From Prorocentrum cordatum (taxonomy: Eukaryota; Sar; Dinophyceae; Prorocentrales; Prorocentraceae): a stretch of 64,000 nucleotides of DNA. Shown in pieces: positions 32,871 through 43,424 of the stretch (the first letter of the stretch is position 1; every line of letters starts with the position of its first letter). The notes beneath the pieces are model-generated. The model was not told the origin of the DNA, did no database searches, and saw nothing but the letters and a program-made list of their open reading frames with translations. The position numbers were made by a program, and so were the translations under genes. The DNA is taken from the NCBI GenBank assembly GCA_963575745.1, contig CAUYUJ010014194.1, positions 1,130,001-1,194,000 of the forward strand, in the 5' to 3' direction.

Positions 32871-33131
32871 AACCTGTAATATTCTCACCCGGAAAACCAA
32901 CCGATTCGGTATTTTCACCTGGTTAACTAAGCTTTTTTCCGGATGACCAACTCTTTTCCCGGAGAACCACTTTTTCCCGGCCAGGGGACGTATTGAAAGA
33001 TGAAGAGGGGGCTATGACATGCGGGGCGATCTCATGGCCCCCTCCAGGAGATCCACCCTCCCTAATCATCTGCTAAGGCTTCGGGCCGCGCACAGACAGC
33101 CCCCCTCGCCCCCTCGGTCCCCCGAGTGGCC
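32871..33131. other. Dispersed-repeat mosaic
   Basis: CCGGAAAACCAACC-type phrases (32885-32980) and a 32985-33075 stretch related to 22945-23040 (ATCTCATGGCCCCCTCC against ATATCATGGCCCCCGCC). No gene. Confidence 0.45.
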
Positions 33132-33277
33132 CAAGCTGACCTCAACAGGCGCCCCGAATAGCCCAGGGTGGTCTCAACACCTCAATCCTTAGGCGAGGAA
33201 CGCCCCTGGGCTACTCGGGGGGTCTGTGGAGGCCAGCTGGTAATATTCGGGAGGCCTGCTGAGGTCAGCCAGGGCTA
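33132..33277. repeat. Imperfect inverted repeat
   Basis: GCTGACCTCAACAGGCGCCC on the left matches the reverse complement of the right side (GCTGACCTCAGCAGGCCTCC). Inner segments GAATAGCCCAGGG and CCCTGGGCTACTC are also complementary, giving a nested hairpin. Confidence 0.6.
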
Positions 33278-33639
33278 CCTGGGGGGGGGGCTGCCTGCGC
33301 GCAACCCGAAGCCTGACCATGCATGGGAGGCATAAGAGAATACTGTAGTACGATGTGCCTCTGCTGCAAATGCACGGCCGATCGAACCGAATCTATAACG
33401 CAGAAATTCTGCATTCTGTAGTTCCCCGAGCGGTATGACCAGACATCGCCCGCCACGGAGCTTACACTACAAGACTTCTGAGTGCGCGCGTCGCCCCTGC
33501 GTGGCCGGCACCCATATAGTATGCGTATGCTTGGGTGGCCCCGATGCCGTGGTCATCACCCCCCTCTGACCGACTGCAGGCAAGAGTGCCCCTGGTCAAG
33601 AGTGACCTTCGGTGCGGGGGTATAGAGGAAGGAGAACTA

Positions 33640-33790
33640 TGCACATACACCGATTCTGGCCAGGCCCATCCTGAGCCAGGGATTGGTGCATACGCCATCT
33701 TACCTTGGCCAGGAAGGTATATGCACCGATCCTGGGTCAAGGATGGACGTTGTCAGGATCGGTGCATGTGCATAGCTCTCTTCTCCCGAG
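33640..33790. repeat. Foldback repeat family, copy 2 (long arms)
   Basis: GAGAACTATGCACATACACC at the left is mirrored by GGTGCATGTGCATAGCTCTC at the right. Inner arms CCATCCTGAGCCAGGGATTG and GGTGCATACGCC are mirrored by GGTATATGCACCGATCCTGG. Arms total about 70 bp. The core words match the copies at 18290 and 52423. Confidence 0.65.
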
Positions 33791-34690
33791 TGTAGGGGGC
33801 AGCGGGTAAACCAGATCCAAGCGCGCAGGCTCGTGCTGCGGGGGACCTCTGTGAGCTCGCACCAGAGGTCGCTCCGGCGAAGGGCCGCTCTTACGCGGAG
33901 CCGATCTTAGCCGCCCTTCAGCGCCCACGAAAGGGAGCAGCCCGGCCCGTGCCGCCCCACCCGTGAGCTCCTCCAGCCGCAGCTCCAGCGCGCCCCGCAG
34001 CACCTCGACCTCCACCGCGTCGCGCAGCCCCAGGCCGCTCGCGCTCGCCTCCCGCGGGTCGCGGAAGGGCCCAGGATCGAATCGATAAGTCGGATCGGCG
34101 ATCGAAACCAATCGAATCGGCGGAACTCGGCAGCCCAATGGTTTCCACGGTACACAGTTCAAGACGCCGTCTGGTGTATGCCACATGTTTCGGTGGCTCT
34201 TGGCACCTTCGTCAGGCGTGGACCCAAATGGCTGCCGAGTGGCACATGCACACTTTTCACACATGCAAGAAGAGGCAAAATGCGAATGCAACTAATGACT
34301 CATCTGGGAGCCCATGAAACAGCGAGGAGCCCGTGAAACAGCGAGAAGTCGAATCGGCGGAAATCGGCAGCCTGATGAGGCCTCCTGGTGAAATCCAACT
34401 CGGCATCCGGAGTCGAATCGAATCGGAATCGGAATCGATGGAACTCAGAATCGAATCGGGTCGGAGGAATGGAGATAAGCCCTCGGACGGCCCCAGGGAT
34501 CCCGATGAAGGAAGCGTATCCTGCGGGAAGCGGGTCCTGAGGTTTGTCGCCATTTTTGGGCCCACCACGGTCCCTAGGACCGAGAGAAAACATCTCAGGA
34601 TGAAGAGCTGGTGCTCGGGGAAGGCCCCAAGGTCCAGGACCTGTTTCCCTCAGGATCCGTTCCCATCATGCCTATAGGGAAGGGGGGGGC
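33791..34690. other. Unassigned sequence
   Basis: A minus-strand ORF (33737-34291) has a balanced stretch (GLGLRDAVEVEVLRGALELR) that could be coding but is not recognised. The 34330-34470 part is rich in CGAATCGGAATCG words, and 34480-34650 is a minus copy of the CCCCTTCCCC repeat. No firm gene. Confidence 0.35.
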
Positions 34691-34694
34691 GCGG

Positions 34695-34717
34695 CGGTGG
34701 TGGTCGTCGTCGTCGCG

Positions 34718-34757
<40 letters not shown>

Positions 34758-34806
34758 TCGTCGTCGCCGTCGTCGTCGTCATCGTCGTCGTCGCGGCGGC
34801 GGCGTT
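34695..34806 (+). repeat. CGT microsatellite
   Basis: (CGT)n with CGC and CAT variants, giving poly-Asp on the minus strand and poly-Ser on the plus strand. Confidence 0.95.
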
Positions 34807-35620
34807 GATTTCTAACATTTCCCACATGATCTTGAACGGTCTGGGCCTCTAGAGGCATGCGGAGGCCTCTGGCGCGAACATCATGTCGGGGTTCCTGGAG
34901 CAGTGGTGGGCGCGACCGTCAGAAGAGCAGTTCTCCCCCCAACGGCCCACACCGTGTGAGACGCGGGAACTTCTCATGCTGCCGGCCGCGACAACGGCGG
35001 GGCAGGAGAAGCGGCGATACCCTGCGGAGGCAAAAGCTCGGCCGAGGCGGGCCCCCTGCGCGTCGCGAGAGAGCGGGGCGGAACCGAGGATCCGATGCGG
35101 CAGGGCGGAGCGATGTCCACCCCGCTCCACCCCGGCCACAGACAGCTCCGCTCCACGAGCCCCCAGTGCACCCCGCTCCACGCGCTGAGCACCATCCGCT
35201 CCACGGCATGAGCCTGGGCTCTCGGCTCGCTTCGGGTGGTGTGGGAGGTCCTCGCCGAAGGTGCTCCCAGCCTTTCGCGCCAGATTGGGGTCCCTCGAAC
35301 CCTCTCTGGGCCTCGTGAAGGGCGCTGTGGAAGGCGCCTGCGCCCCTGGGAAATGACCATTTTGGGCCAGGGCCACTTCTACCAACACCCCAACTCCTTA
35401 AAGAGTGTGGAAACCAAGAGGTGCCGATACCGCTCCCTGGGCCTCTCCACGGGTGCGTCCTGACTAGAATTTCGAATCGAACGTGGCCGTGATGGCGAGG
35501 GCATCCCAGGAGGCTCAAAAGCGCGAAAACGAGGGAATGAGGTTGCGGTATCGGTACGTGCTCCTCCTCCCCCACACGAAGGAAGGGGAGGGAGACGGAG
35601 GCGCCGCGACGTTCGCTATG
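34807..35620. other. Unassigned sequence downstream of a LINE
   Basis: The open minus-strand frame from 36052 continues to 34919 but shows no motif after the RNase H domain. No gene supported. Confidence 0.4.
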
Positions 35621-35668
35621 AGCGAAGATGGACCTCCAGACTGCAGCGAAGATGGACCTCCAGACTGC
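35621..35668 (+). repeat. 24-bp tandem duplication inside LINE RNase H frame
   Basis: AGCGAAGATGGACCTCCAGA plus CTGC occurs twice in direct succession (35621-35644 and 35645-35668). Twenty-four bp preserves the minus-strand frame and duplicates eight residues (AAVWRSIF). Confidence 0.9.
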
Positions 35669-35669
35669 A

Positions 35670-36700
35670 GCATGCTTCAGCATTCTTTCTGACAGCTCGG
35701 GGTCCCAACTCTGCCCCTCCCGAGCCAGGGAGAGCAGATCGGAAACAGAGACCTTGACATTGGGGTTAACGCGGACCGCTTGCAGAGCAGCCGTGCGTTC
35801 CACAAGTCCAGCTGTTTGAACGGGTCCAACGACATTCCCAAAGAGCGCTCGCACGAGGAGGTGAGTGCCTAACTGGACGATGGCCCAAATGAGCCCTACG
35901 CACCTCTGGCACCGAAGATCCCTGGCGCTTCCGTCACCAAACACCTCAGGACCCCACTCACACCGAACATCGCCCCACTCCCAGACCTCAGGGATCTCTG
36001 GTGGCCGAGGGATGCTCACAGACAACACAGGCAAGGCACACGAAAGGTACATCGTGTTCTAGACACTGAGCTGCCATGACCATGAGGCCGTGCCTGAGCG
36101 CGAAGCGCATTCCGATGAGAAAGAAACCGCTCTCACAGCACATCGCAACAGATCATCAGCTCTACCTCATCGGGCTCTGAGGAGAGGGTCGCAGTCCCGC
36201 CAGATGTGACCGAATGAAGCATCTGGCGCCGAGCAAGCGGCGCACGCCAAATCGACCTGTCGACCCCACGCGGCCAGCCGAGGCGCCGCCGTGAAGCGGT
36301 CAGCCCAGAGGGACATCAGGGCGCCAAACTGTTGGGGCGGCAGCTCGCTCAGGCGGTTCCCGAGCGCCCTCTCCCAGACGTCGGTGGAGGCCTCCTCGAC
36401 GTCGGGGATAGCTTTCAGCAGCTTGTGCATCTGCCACCTCTTGATGCCTGCCTCCAGGTATCTCTTCATGTAGGCGGGGACCACATGCAGCAAGCCGTGG
36501 ACGAGACCTCGGCCATCACGCCAATGATGTGAGGACGCGTAGTCCCAGCCGATGCGCCGAAGGGTGAGGAAGGTCGTAGCAATTGGACCCCTCACGCCAG
36601 CCCAGGTGAGGCCCGCCTGTACGCGAGGAACCAGTTCAGTTCAGCCCAAGCATATCGCACATCACTGAGAAGGACTCGACCGTCCCAAATAAAACAAGGA
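35670..36700 (-). pseudogene. LINE 3' half: post-RT zinc region and RNase H
   Basis: Minus-strand text: WAGVRGPIATTFLTLRRIGW (the conserved post-RT block), then ACSAPDASFGHIWRDCDPLL (CxxC...H...C-type zinc motif, ending at 36167). After a frame change comes EVFGDGSARDLRCQRC, LVERTAALQAVRV and VKVSVSDLLSLAREG (RNase H Asp, Glu, Asp). The order is that of the LINE at 10-17 kb. It meets the divergently oriented RT part at about 36.70 kb, giving the structure expected of a 5'-inverted insertion. Confidence 0.75.
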
Positions 36701-36703
36701 ACG

Positions 36704-37710
36704 TGGCCTCAGGACCGCTTATGGGACACGATGTGCCGCATACTGTAACCAGAGTCTGGGCATCGGCTCATCGCGGTGCTCGACACCTTCCTCAGGATCT
36801 GGGGTCGGCTGCGAAGGCCCACCACGCGCAACTGGTCAGCGGACCACCGTTGCGAGGAGTCCTGGGGCACGCGCACTCGCTACACCTCCAGCGGCAGCAC
36901 CTTCGAGCACAACCTGGTCACCGAGATTGGGGTGCTGAGGGGCTTATGCGTCGCGACGGCCCTCCTCGACCTTGCAAAGGCGTACGACCTCGTGCGCCCC
37001 TTGAAGCTCTTCAAGGAGGGTATCTTATGGGGCTACCCACCGCGCATGTTGTGGATGCTCATGCAGCAGTACAGGGTTCCTAGACGACTGAAGGGGCACG
37101 GATCGGTCGCCGACGCGGTGCGCACCGAGCAGGGGCTCTCCGCTGGCTGCACACATGCAGGGGGTATGCTGGAGCTGCTCACGCTGAGGGCGATCCCTCG
37201 CATCAAGATGGTGCCTACCCCGCTGCAGCCTCGTAGGCGTGTGGACGACGTCTCCATCCAGCACGTGGGCCCCAGCAAGTCCGCGCGTCTGGCCGAGGCG
37301 GCGCAAATCTTCCAGCAAGACTCCGTCGAGATGGGGTCGCGCGCGTTTCAACTTCAAGAAGTCTGGGCTTGTGGCCGCCACCCATGCATCGCGGGCTGAG
37401 GCCGCAGGACTGCGCGGGCGAATCCCTATTAGATCATGGATGCGCAACCTCGGGCACGAGACCATGGGAACTCGCCTCCATCGCCGGCTTGCTTAAGCGC
37501 AAGCACTGCTTGCTGATGGTCAAGGGCGTCGCTGGGCGGAAGGCTTCGACGTTATGGAGAAAGGGGGCGCAGCCGTCCGTGGGTCACGACTCGGGCGTCT
37601 CAGGCACATCCGACGAGGCGCTGAAGCAGATGCGGTCCGTTGCGGCGCTCGTCGTCGGGGCCCCTGCTCGCGCCTCTAGCACACCATACTTGTGTTGTCC
37701 GTGGCGGTAG
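36704..37710 (+). pseudogene. LINE reverse transcriptase, inverted 5' part
   Basis: Plus-strand text: an N-terminal block (HRLIAVLDTFLRIWGRLRRP), motif A (VATALLDLAKAYDLV, Asp present), motif B (QGLSAGCTHAGGM) and motif C (RRVDDVSIQHVG, both Asp present). After a frame change near 37340 come FNFKKSGLVA, SWMRNLGHETMGTRLHRRLA and GVSGTSDEAL, the conserved post-active-site blocks. A stop at about 36746 and the frameshift show decay. It lacks endonuclease and ORF1, consistent with 5' truncation. Its orientation is opposite to the 3' half at 35670-36700. Confidence 0.8.
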
Positions 37711-37957
37711 CCAGCGGGTGTGCAAAGGTAACTCCATATCGGCCTGGAAGGCTGAGGAGTGGCTCCGCACCTTGGAGCCACATGCCCAGGCCCTTCAGGC
37801 CCAGGCGGTCGAGGTTGCACTTGCAGCGGCTGATGCTGCTACCTCCTCCTCGTCCGCCTCCTCCGAGCCTCCTGCTGTGGCGGCTGCTGACCCTCCTGCT
37901 CCCCCGCCTCCTCCTCCTCTTTTTGGGGGCGGGGGCCATGGCGCTTAAGGAATTTTT
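37711..37957. other. Unassigned Pro/Ser-encoding interval
   Basis: Short CCT runs (37835-37920) and a GGGGGCGGGGG stretch. No gene supported. Confidence 0.4.
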
Positions 37958-38183
37958 GGACGCCCGAGTTATCCGGGGTAACTCGGGTCCGGGGTAACTC
38001 GGGTTTGGATTCCCGAAAAAGGAACCCGAGTTATCCCTGACCCGAGCTACCCCTGATGATTCGGGGCTCTGGACGCCCGAGTTATCCGGGGTAACTCGGG
38101 TCCGGGGTAACTCGGGTTTGGATTCCCGAAAAACGAACCCGAGTTAGCCCTGACCCGAGCTACCCCTGATGATTCGGGGCTCT
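37958..38183 (+). repeat. 113-bp tandem dimer, locus 1
   Basis: Two 113-bp units (37958-38070 and 38071-38183), each with CGCCCGAGTTATCCGGGGTA, ACTCGGGTTTGGATTCCCGA and CCCCTGATGATTCGGGGCTC. CCCGAGTTA and TAACTCGGG within a unit are complementary, so each can form hairpins. Unit 1 has AGGAACCCGAGTTATCC where unit 2 has ACGAACCCGAGTTAGCC. The same pair of variants occurs in the same order at 39473-39698. Confidence 0.95.
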
Positions 38184-38555
38184 GACATGTCATGTCCCAG
38201 ATCGGACGGGTCTGTGTTTGTACTGTTTGTTCTAGTTTGTCCTCATTCTGCCCCGTGGCGTCCCGCAGTCCCTCCTGGGTCCTTGCCTCGCCCCGTGGCG
38301 CCCCGCAGTTCCTCCTGGGCCCGGCCTCCTGCTCCTAGTCTTCGCCATCGGGATAAGCAGAGAAGGAAGCTGAACATGGCCCTCGCGGGCCTGCATCCAT
38401 CTCCAGGGGGTTCCCTGGATTGATGTCGGCGGCTCGTGGCGGACGCGCCCACAACGTGGCTGCTGTCCTGCCTCGCTGGTTTTCAATGTTATATCCCCTC
38501 TTGCCATAGCCCGTCTTTGTTGGCTTAGGCTATCTATGCTTTCGGTCGGCGCCTA
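38184..38555. other. Unassigned sequence
   Basis: A short direct repeat is visible: GCCCCGTGGCGTCCCGCAGT near 38250 and GCCCCGTGGCGCCCCGCAGT near 38292. No gene. Confidence 0.5.
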
Positions 38556-38559
38556 CCGC

Positions 38560-39405
38560 CTCCTCCTCCTCCTCCTCCGCCTCCTCCTCCGCCTCTTCCT
38601 CCTCCATTCCTCTTTCTTATAAACAACTTCTCTCTGTCGCACCCCGAGGCCGGTTGAAAGGGCGGACCGGGCGTTCGACATGAGATTTCATAATCATTTA
38701 TGACGCTGAAGCTTAAAATTGACAACAGCTTCACAGGTGGGCGGGTCGATTTCAAAATGTGGCTCTCGCCTTCGCGCCGCGCACATTCGTTTTAATCTGA
38801 TGTAGCCACGAACCCCGACCTTGGAGGACAGGTGGGCGTGACTTGCGAGGAAGAGAAAAACAAAGAAAAAGATGCCTATAGGGTCCATAATACTGATTCC
38901 CGTGTTGTCCGTTTGACGCTGTGCCGCTTTAGGGCGCATTATGCTGGTCCCGTGTTGTCCGTTTGACGCTGGGTAACTTGGTCGAAGCGTCCCCGACCAT
39001 CTTGGAGCCCTGTTGGGTAGCCTTCGGGCTCCGCGGCGTCTCCGACGACCATCTCGGGGCCGTCTTTAGCAGTCTTGGGGCCCTCTTGGGGGTCTCTTGG
39101 GGCTTCCTGGGGACCTCTTGGGGGCCTCTTGGGGGCCTCTTGGGGCCTCCTGGCGGATTTTTGAGCGGAGGACCCAAAATGCCAGTCCGTGCTCTCCCTC
39201 AGGGGCCCCTCTTGGGGCGTTCCTTTAAGCCGTCTTGGAGACCTCTTGGGCCGTCTTGGAGGCGTCTTGGGCCGTCTGTGCGATCTCTTGGGGGCGTCTC
39301 GGGCCGTCTTGGGGCGATCTGTAGGGCACCTTGGGCCGTCTTGGAGCGTCGGGAGGCCGGTATGGCGAAAACGTGAGAAACCTTCAGAACCCTTGGGAAA
39401 AAAAC
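38560..39405 (+). repeat. Composite dispersed repeat, copy 3
   Basis: Modules in order: TCC tract (38560-38605), linker with CTGTCGCACCCCGAGGCCGG (38630), one 83-bp unit (38728-38797), head with GATGTAGCCACGAACCCCGA (38798) and CTTGG minisatellite to 39405. The tail with GGGGTACCCC is missing, so the copy is truncated. It sits between the two 113-bp dimers. Confidence 0.85.
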
Positions 39406-39472
39406 CATAGTTGTTATTGAACTTTATGTTACACTACCCATCGTAGTCTCTTAGCCGCCCTTCCCCCTCCTT

Positions 39473-39698
39473 GGGCGCCCGAGTTATCCGGGGTAACTCG
39501 GGTCCGGGGTAACTCGGGTTTGGATTCCCGAAAAGGAACCCGAGTTATCCCTGACCCGAGTTACCCCTGATGATTCTGGGGCTCTGGGCGCCCGAGTTAT
39601 CCGGGGTAACTCGGGTCCGGGGTAACTCGGGTTTGGATTCCCGAAAAACGAACCCGAGTTAGCCCTGACCCGAGTTACCCCTGATGATTCGGGGCTCT
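39473..39698 (+). repeat. 113-bp tandem dimer, locus 2
   Basis: Units 39473-39585 and 39586-39698 match the dimer at 37958-38183, including the diagnostic differences between first and second unit. It ends exactly where the TAG array begins. Confidence 0.95.
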
Positions 39699-39740
39699 GA
39701 GTAGTAGTAGTCGTAGTAGTCGTCGTAGTAGTAGTAGTAG

Positions 39741-39838
<98 letters not shown>
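39699..39838 (+). repeat. TAG microsatellite
   Basis: (TAG)n, almost pure after 39740, directly between the 113-bp dimer and the DIRS-like element. Confidence 0.95.
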
Positions 39839-39959
39839 CCTCCGCCCCCTCTTGGGCGCAAGTCGGCACGGGCGAGGTCCACGGGCGGGCCTTTCCGCGG
39901 TCGTGCCCGGGCACGGCCTCCCCGACGCGCGGGGCAGCTCCGCGGCCGTGTGCGCTCGC

Positions 39960-41865
39960 GGGCGCGCGGCTCGCGTTCCTGGGGCCTCTCGGGCGACCTC
40001 CGGGAGGAGGTGCTGGCCGCGGGGGGGCGGCCTGAGCCAGGACCAGGTCCTGGACGTCCTCGGCCTGCGGTTCGCGGACGAGGTGGAGGACGAGGCCGAG
40101 GAGGACGAGGCGGTCGAGACCGCCGAGGTCGAGGAGGTCGAGCTCATCGACGTCGCGGCCGACGTCAACGTCGTCGGCACCACCCCGCTCGTCATGGGGG
40201 GATGGGCGCAGTGGAACAGGATCTACTACCTGCCCAAGGGGCAGGCCTCCGGCGTGGTCATGCTTCTGGTGGAGCGCGTTGGTAAGGCGGCTGACCAGAC
40301 GTGGACTTGCGTGGACCCGAGCCTCAGGGTGCAGATCGTGAGCTTGAAAGACAAACAGTCGGTCTTCACCAAGCCTCCGCGAGGGATCAGCAACTGGACA
40401 CCTTTCCCAGGGCTGGCGGACAAGACGAGGGACATGGTGCCGGCTGCTTCCTCGCGTCTGATTGCGCGCAAGGAGCTGGACGCCGAGAACGTCAAGGTGA
40501 ACGAGGTCTCGGACAAGAAGAAGGGCTTCTGAAGTCGGGCGGCAATAAGAAGAAGACCTCGAAGAAGGCGGGCCTCGTGAACTGGTTCTGGGCCATGGGC
40601 TCGAACCTGTTTTGCTACGGTTGGCTGCACCTCTCGTGGGGAGGCCTGGCTGGCGGGGCTTTTGCCGCCTGGCGCATCTGGAGGTACTTCCAGCCGGGGC
40701 CGCTCTTTCACAAGATGTACGAGGCGGCGGTGGCCGCGAAGGAGACAGCGGAGGAGGTGCCCGGCTACTGGGGCCTCCTGGTGGACGCCTGGGAGTCCGG
40801 AGAGCTGGAGACGATCCTGATGGCCATCGGGGGCGTGATCTTCGGGGTGTGGCTGCTGAACTACATGTTCCGCCAGTGGCAAGGGCTGCCGGACTCCGAC
40901 TCGGAGTCCGACGCGTCCGAGGGCGAGCTGATCCTTGGGACCACGGTGCCCGACTCAGACGACGAGCCCGACGCGAAGGGATTGTACGCCGAGCTGCAGC
41001 GAGGGCAGAATGAGCTGCGAGCAGGGCTGGCAGCGACCACGGAGGCGCTGAACCAGAGCAGGACGGGGCCGCCGACCGCGCCTGCCGGCGGGTCGGGCAG
41101 CCTCGCCGAGGAGAGTCCCGTGCCGACATCAGCGCAGCTGGACCGGTTCATCGCCAAGCTGAACGAGCACGAGGAGCTGGTGAAGAGCGACTCCGAGCGG
41201 GGGACGGGGGGCAGCGGTCGCGAAGCAGGAAGGTCGTCCTCGGAGTCGGAGTGGGAGAAGCTTCCGCCAATTCCATCAGGCTCGGTCTCGGACACGATCG
41301 CCAAGCTCGAGATGGGGAGCAAAAACCCCAGGGACGCCCTCCTCCAGACCTCAAGGAGCTACGAGCACATCCCCAACATGCGGGTTGGCGGGATCAAGAG
41401 TCGGGTCGCGCCGACGGTGCTGAGCAAGGTCTATAGGGGGGGCGCTCTGCTAAGCTCGAGGTGCAGGAGTGGCTGAGGAGCAAAGAGCTCACCAAGGCCC
41501 CCATCACCAACGAGATGCTGGTCCTCGCCATGCCGCTGGACCGCATGATGGCATCTGGTGATCTCAAGGGACTGATCAACTCCCAGGCCGGCGAGCTGAG
41601 TTGCCTCAGGATGTACGCGATCATGAAGGCCTACGAGGGCGTCATGTGCGAGAACGACTGCAGGAGGCCTTGCAACACGAGTGGGACTGAGTGGAAGTCC
41701 AAGGTCGGCTGGTCGCTCGGCGAAGAGTATCTGAGGCTGACTACGCAGGACACCATCGAGGACACCCTGGCGGACGACGAGGTGACGGACAAGCTGAAGA
41801 AGAGGGCGCAGATCCAGAAGCACCTGACGTCAGTGCGGGACGCGGCGCCCAAGGATGACGAATAG
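39960..41865 (+). pseudogene. Gag-like ORF1 of DIRS-like element with membrane segments
   Basis: Three frame segments form one apparent protein. Segment 1 (to 40532): an acidic stretch (ADEVEDEAEEDEAVETAEVE) and a basic end. Segment 2 (about 40530-41440): two hydrophobic stretches (LFCYGWLHLSWGGLAGGAFA; ILMAIGGVIFGVWLLNYMF), then Ser/Asp-rich and Gln/Glu-rich stretches. Segment 3 (about 41440-41865): EVQEWLRSKELTKAPITNEM to the stop. The second frameshift coincides with a run of eight Gs (about 41436), so it may be an indel there. Position 5' of the RT suggests a structural protein; I recognise no gag family, and the hydrophobic segments are unexpected for a capsid. Confidence 0.55.
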
Positions 41866-42752
41866 GGGTGGCCCGAGGGTACGCTTTGGAGCGGCGTCCC
41901 TTGGGTCAGTCTCGCACTGCTGTGCTCACTCCTGTGGATATGTGCTGCGTCGGGATCGTCAGCGGGGAGATCGTCAGGTCGAGGGTGGAGCAGGAGAGTT
42001 GGCTCACTCGGGCTCGCCGTGCTGAGCCTCGCCAGCCGAGTTGACGCTGGGCTGCGGAGCGATTCGGGTTCAGGCCGTGTCTTATACATCGCGGACCTGG
42101 GCTACACCATTGCGCCCAACCTACGTCGCGCTCCAGGTGAGTGGGTGCTTCCTTTACGGCACCCAGATGATGATGGACTTCCGAGAGAGGGACCCACTTC
42201 GGAGCCTGCCTTCGCCAGAGGGACCGTTGGCGCCGAGGGCCTCGAGCTCGGGCTTCACGGCGGAGCAGCTGCGTTTGACTTGGCTGCGTATCTGTCGGAC
42301 GGTTCGGTCTCTACGTGCTCTTGCTGCTGGGCGGGTTGCCGCAGCCGATGGGGCGGCTGGGCCGAGCTCGTGGTCGGAGGCGACTGGGCTCCAGCGCAGG
42401 GTGGTCGACGACACCTGGGATCGCCTCGCCTCTCTTGGGGCGTGGGGAAACATCAGCGACGGCAAGGCGGTACTTCGCCGTCTGCGGGCTGCGGGGGTCC
42501 GACAGCTCGGGCTACACGGCAGGCGGAGGGCACGGCAAGAAGCAGACTACATCATCTACTACGTTTATCAAGAAGGGCGACCTCTGCAGGATGCTGGCGG
42601 ACCATGTTTCGTTGCCGCCTCCAGGGTCTGCGGGCCTGCCTCCGATGAGTCTCTCGGCGACCGCGGCGCCCTACCTGGGGCGCTTCGAGAGTCGGATGCT
42701 GGAGGGCCCGAAGGAGGTGGACTGGGAGAAGTACGAGAGCATCAAGAGCTAA
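41866..42752 (+). pseudogene. Linker between gag-like ORF and RT
   Basis: A frame open from about 42315 to the TAA at 42750 contains VSLPPPGSAGLPPMSLSA and continues in frame into the RT past that stop. It is probably the N-terminal extension of the polymerase polyprotein. No domain recognised. Confidence 0.4.
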
Positions 42753-43424
42753 TCCGATCCAGGCTGGAAGGATCGACACACCAGGCTCATCGCGGCCATG
42801 GGGATGATGCAATCAGGTATGGTTCAGTACTTCAAGGAGCTGAAGCACACGGTGGGGCTCTTCTACGTGGCGAAGGACGTGAGCGAGAATGGGCGGGACG
42901 TGGTCTAATCTCGCCTCATCGGGTTCGCTCGGAAGGTGAATCTGCGATTTCGGCGGCCGCCGTGGACACCACTTGGGTCGCCATCCGCCTTGTCCGAGCT
43001 GGAGCTGACGAGCGACATCCTGAAGGACCGGGCGTTGGGGAGCTTCCAGGGAGACGTGCCAGACTGGTTCTACAAGTTGAGGTGGACGGACGGACTGGCA
43101 GAGCACTTTGCGCTCGAGGGGGTTACGCCCGAGGAGCTGCACAACTTCGCGAAGGAAGCTGGAGTGGACCTCCCCGCCCCGCCCACGGGGGCCGCGGGGG
43201 TGGGGTCAGTCGCGCTGGTGATGGGTGCTGCCTGGGCGGTCTCTCTGGCCCACTCTGCCCGTGTCGACTGCTTCGAGTCCATGGATGGTCTGGCCACGGA
43301 GCAGATTACTTTGGGCAAGGCGTGTCCGAGTTTTGCCAGGACCGAGCTTCTCCTGCTGCTGTACATCGACGACTACATAGGTCTGAAGCTCGTGAAGATG
43401 GGGAGGATGTGGAGCTCGAGGTGA
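42753..43424 (+). pseudogene. Reverse transcriptase of DIRS-like element
   Basis: One frame, broken by TAA at 42906, gives MMQSGMVQYFKELKHTVGLF and VAKDVSEN, then SRLIGFARKVNLRFRRPP (template-grip region), FQGDVPDWFYKL (motif A, Asp present), VALVMGAAWAVSLAHS (motif B, the LPMGFSW-type block) and LLLLLYIDDYIGLKL (motif C, YIDD intact). This wording is close to DIRS/gypsy-side polymerases and unlike the LINE RTs elsewhere in the window. Confidence 0.75.

Larger units (their letters stand above)
35670..37710 (-). mobile_element. 5'-truncated, 5'-inverted LINE insertion
   Basis: The two parts above are halves of one LINE type joined start-to-start near 36.70 kb: the RT segment is inverted relative to the post-RT/RNase H segment. 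In mammalian LINE-1 such structures arise by twin priming, in which a second primer extends inside the RNA and the two cDNA ends are joined. I assign minus orientation from the 3' half. Target-site duplications and a 3' tail were not identified. Confidence 0.65.

Noticed and set aside
35350-35375. Second spliced-leader-like match (ACCATTTTGGGCCAGG)
   Set aside because: Only the CCATTTTGG core agrees, the flanks do not match the leader, and no gene follows.
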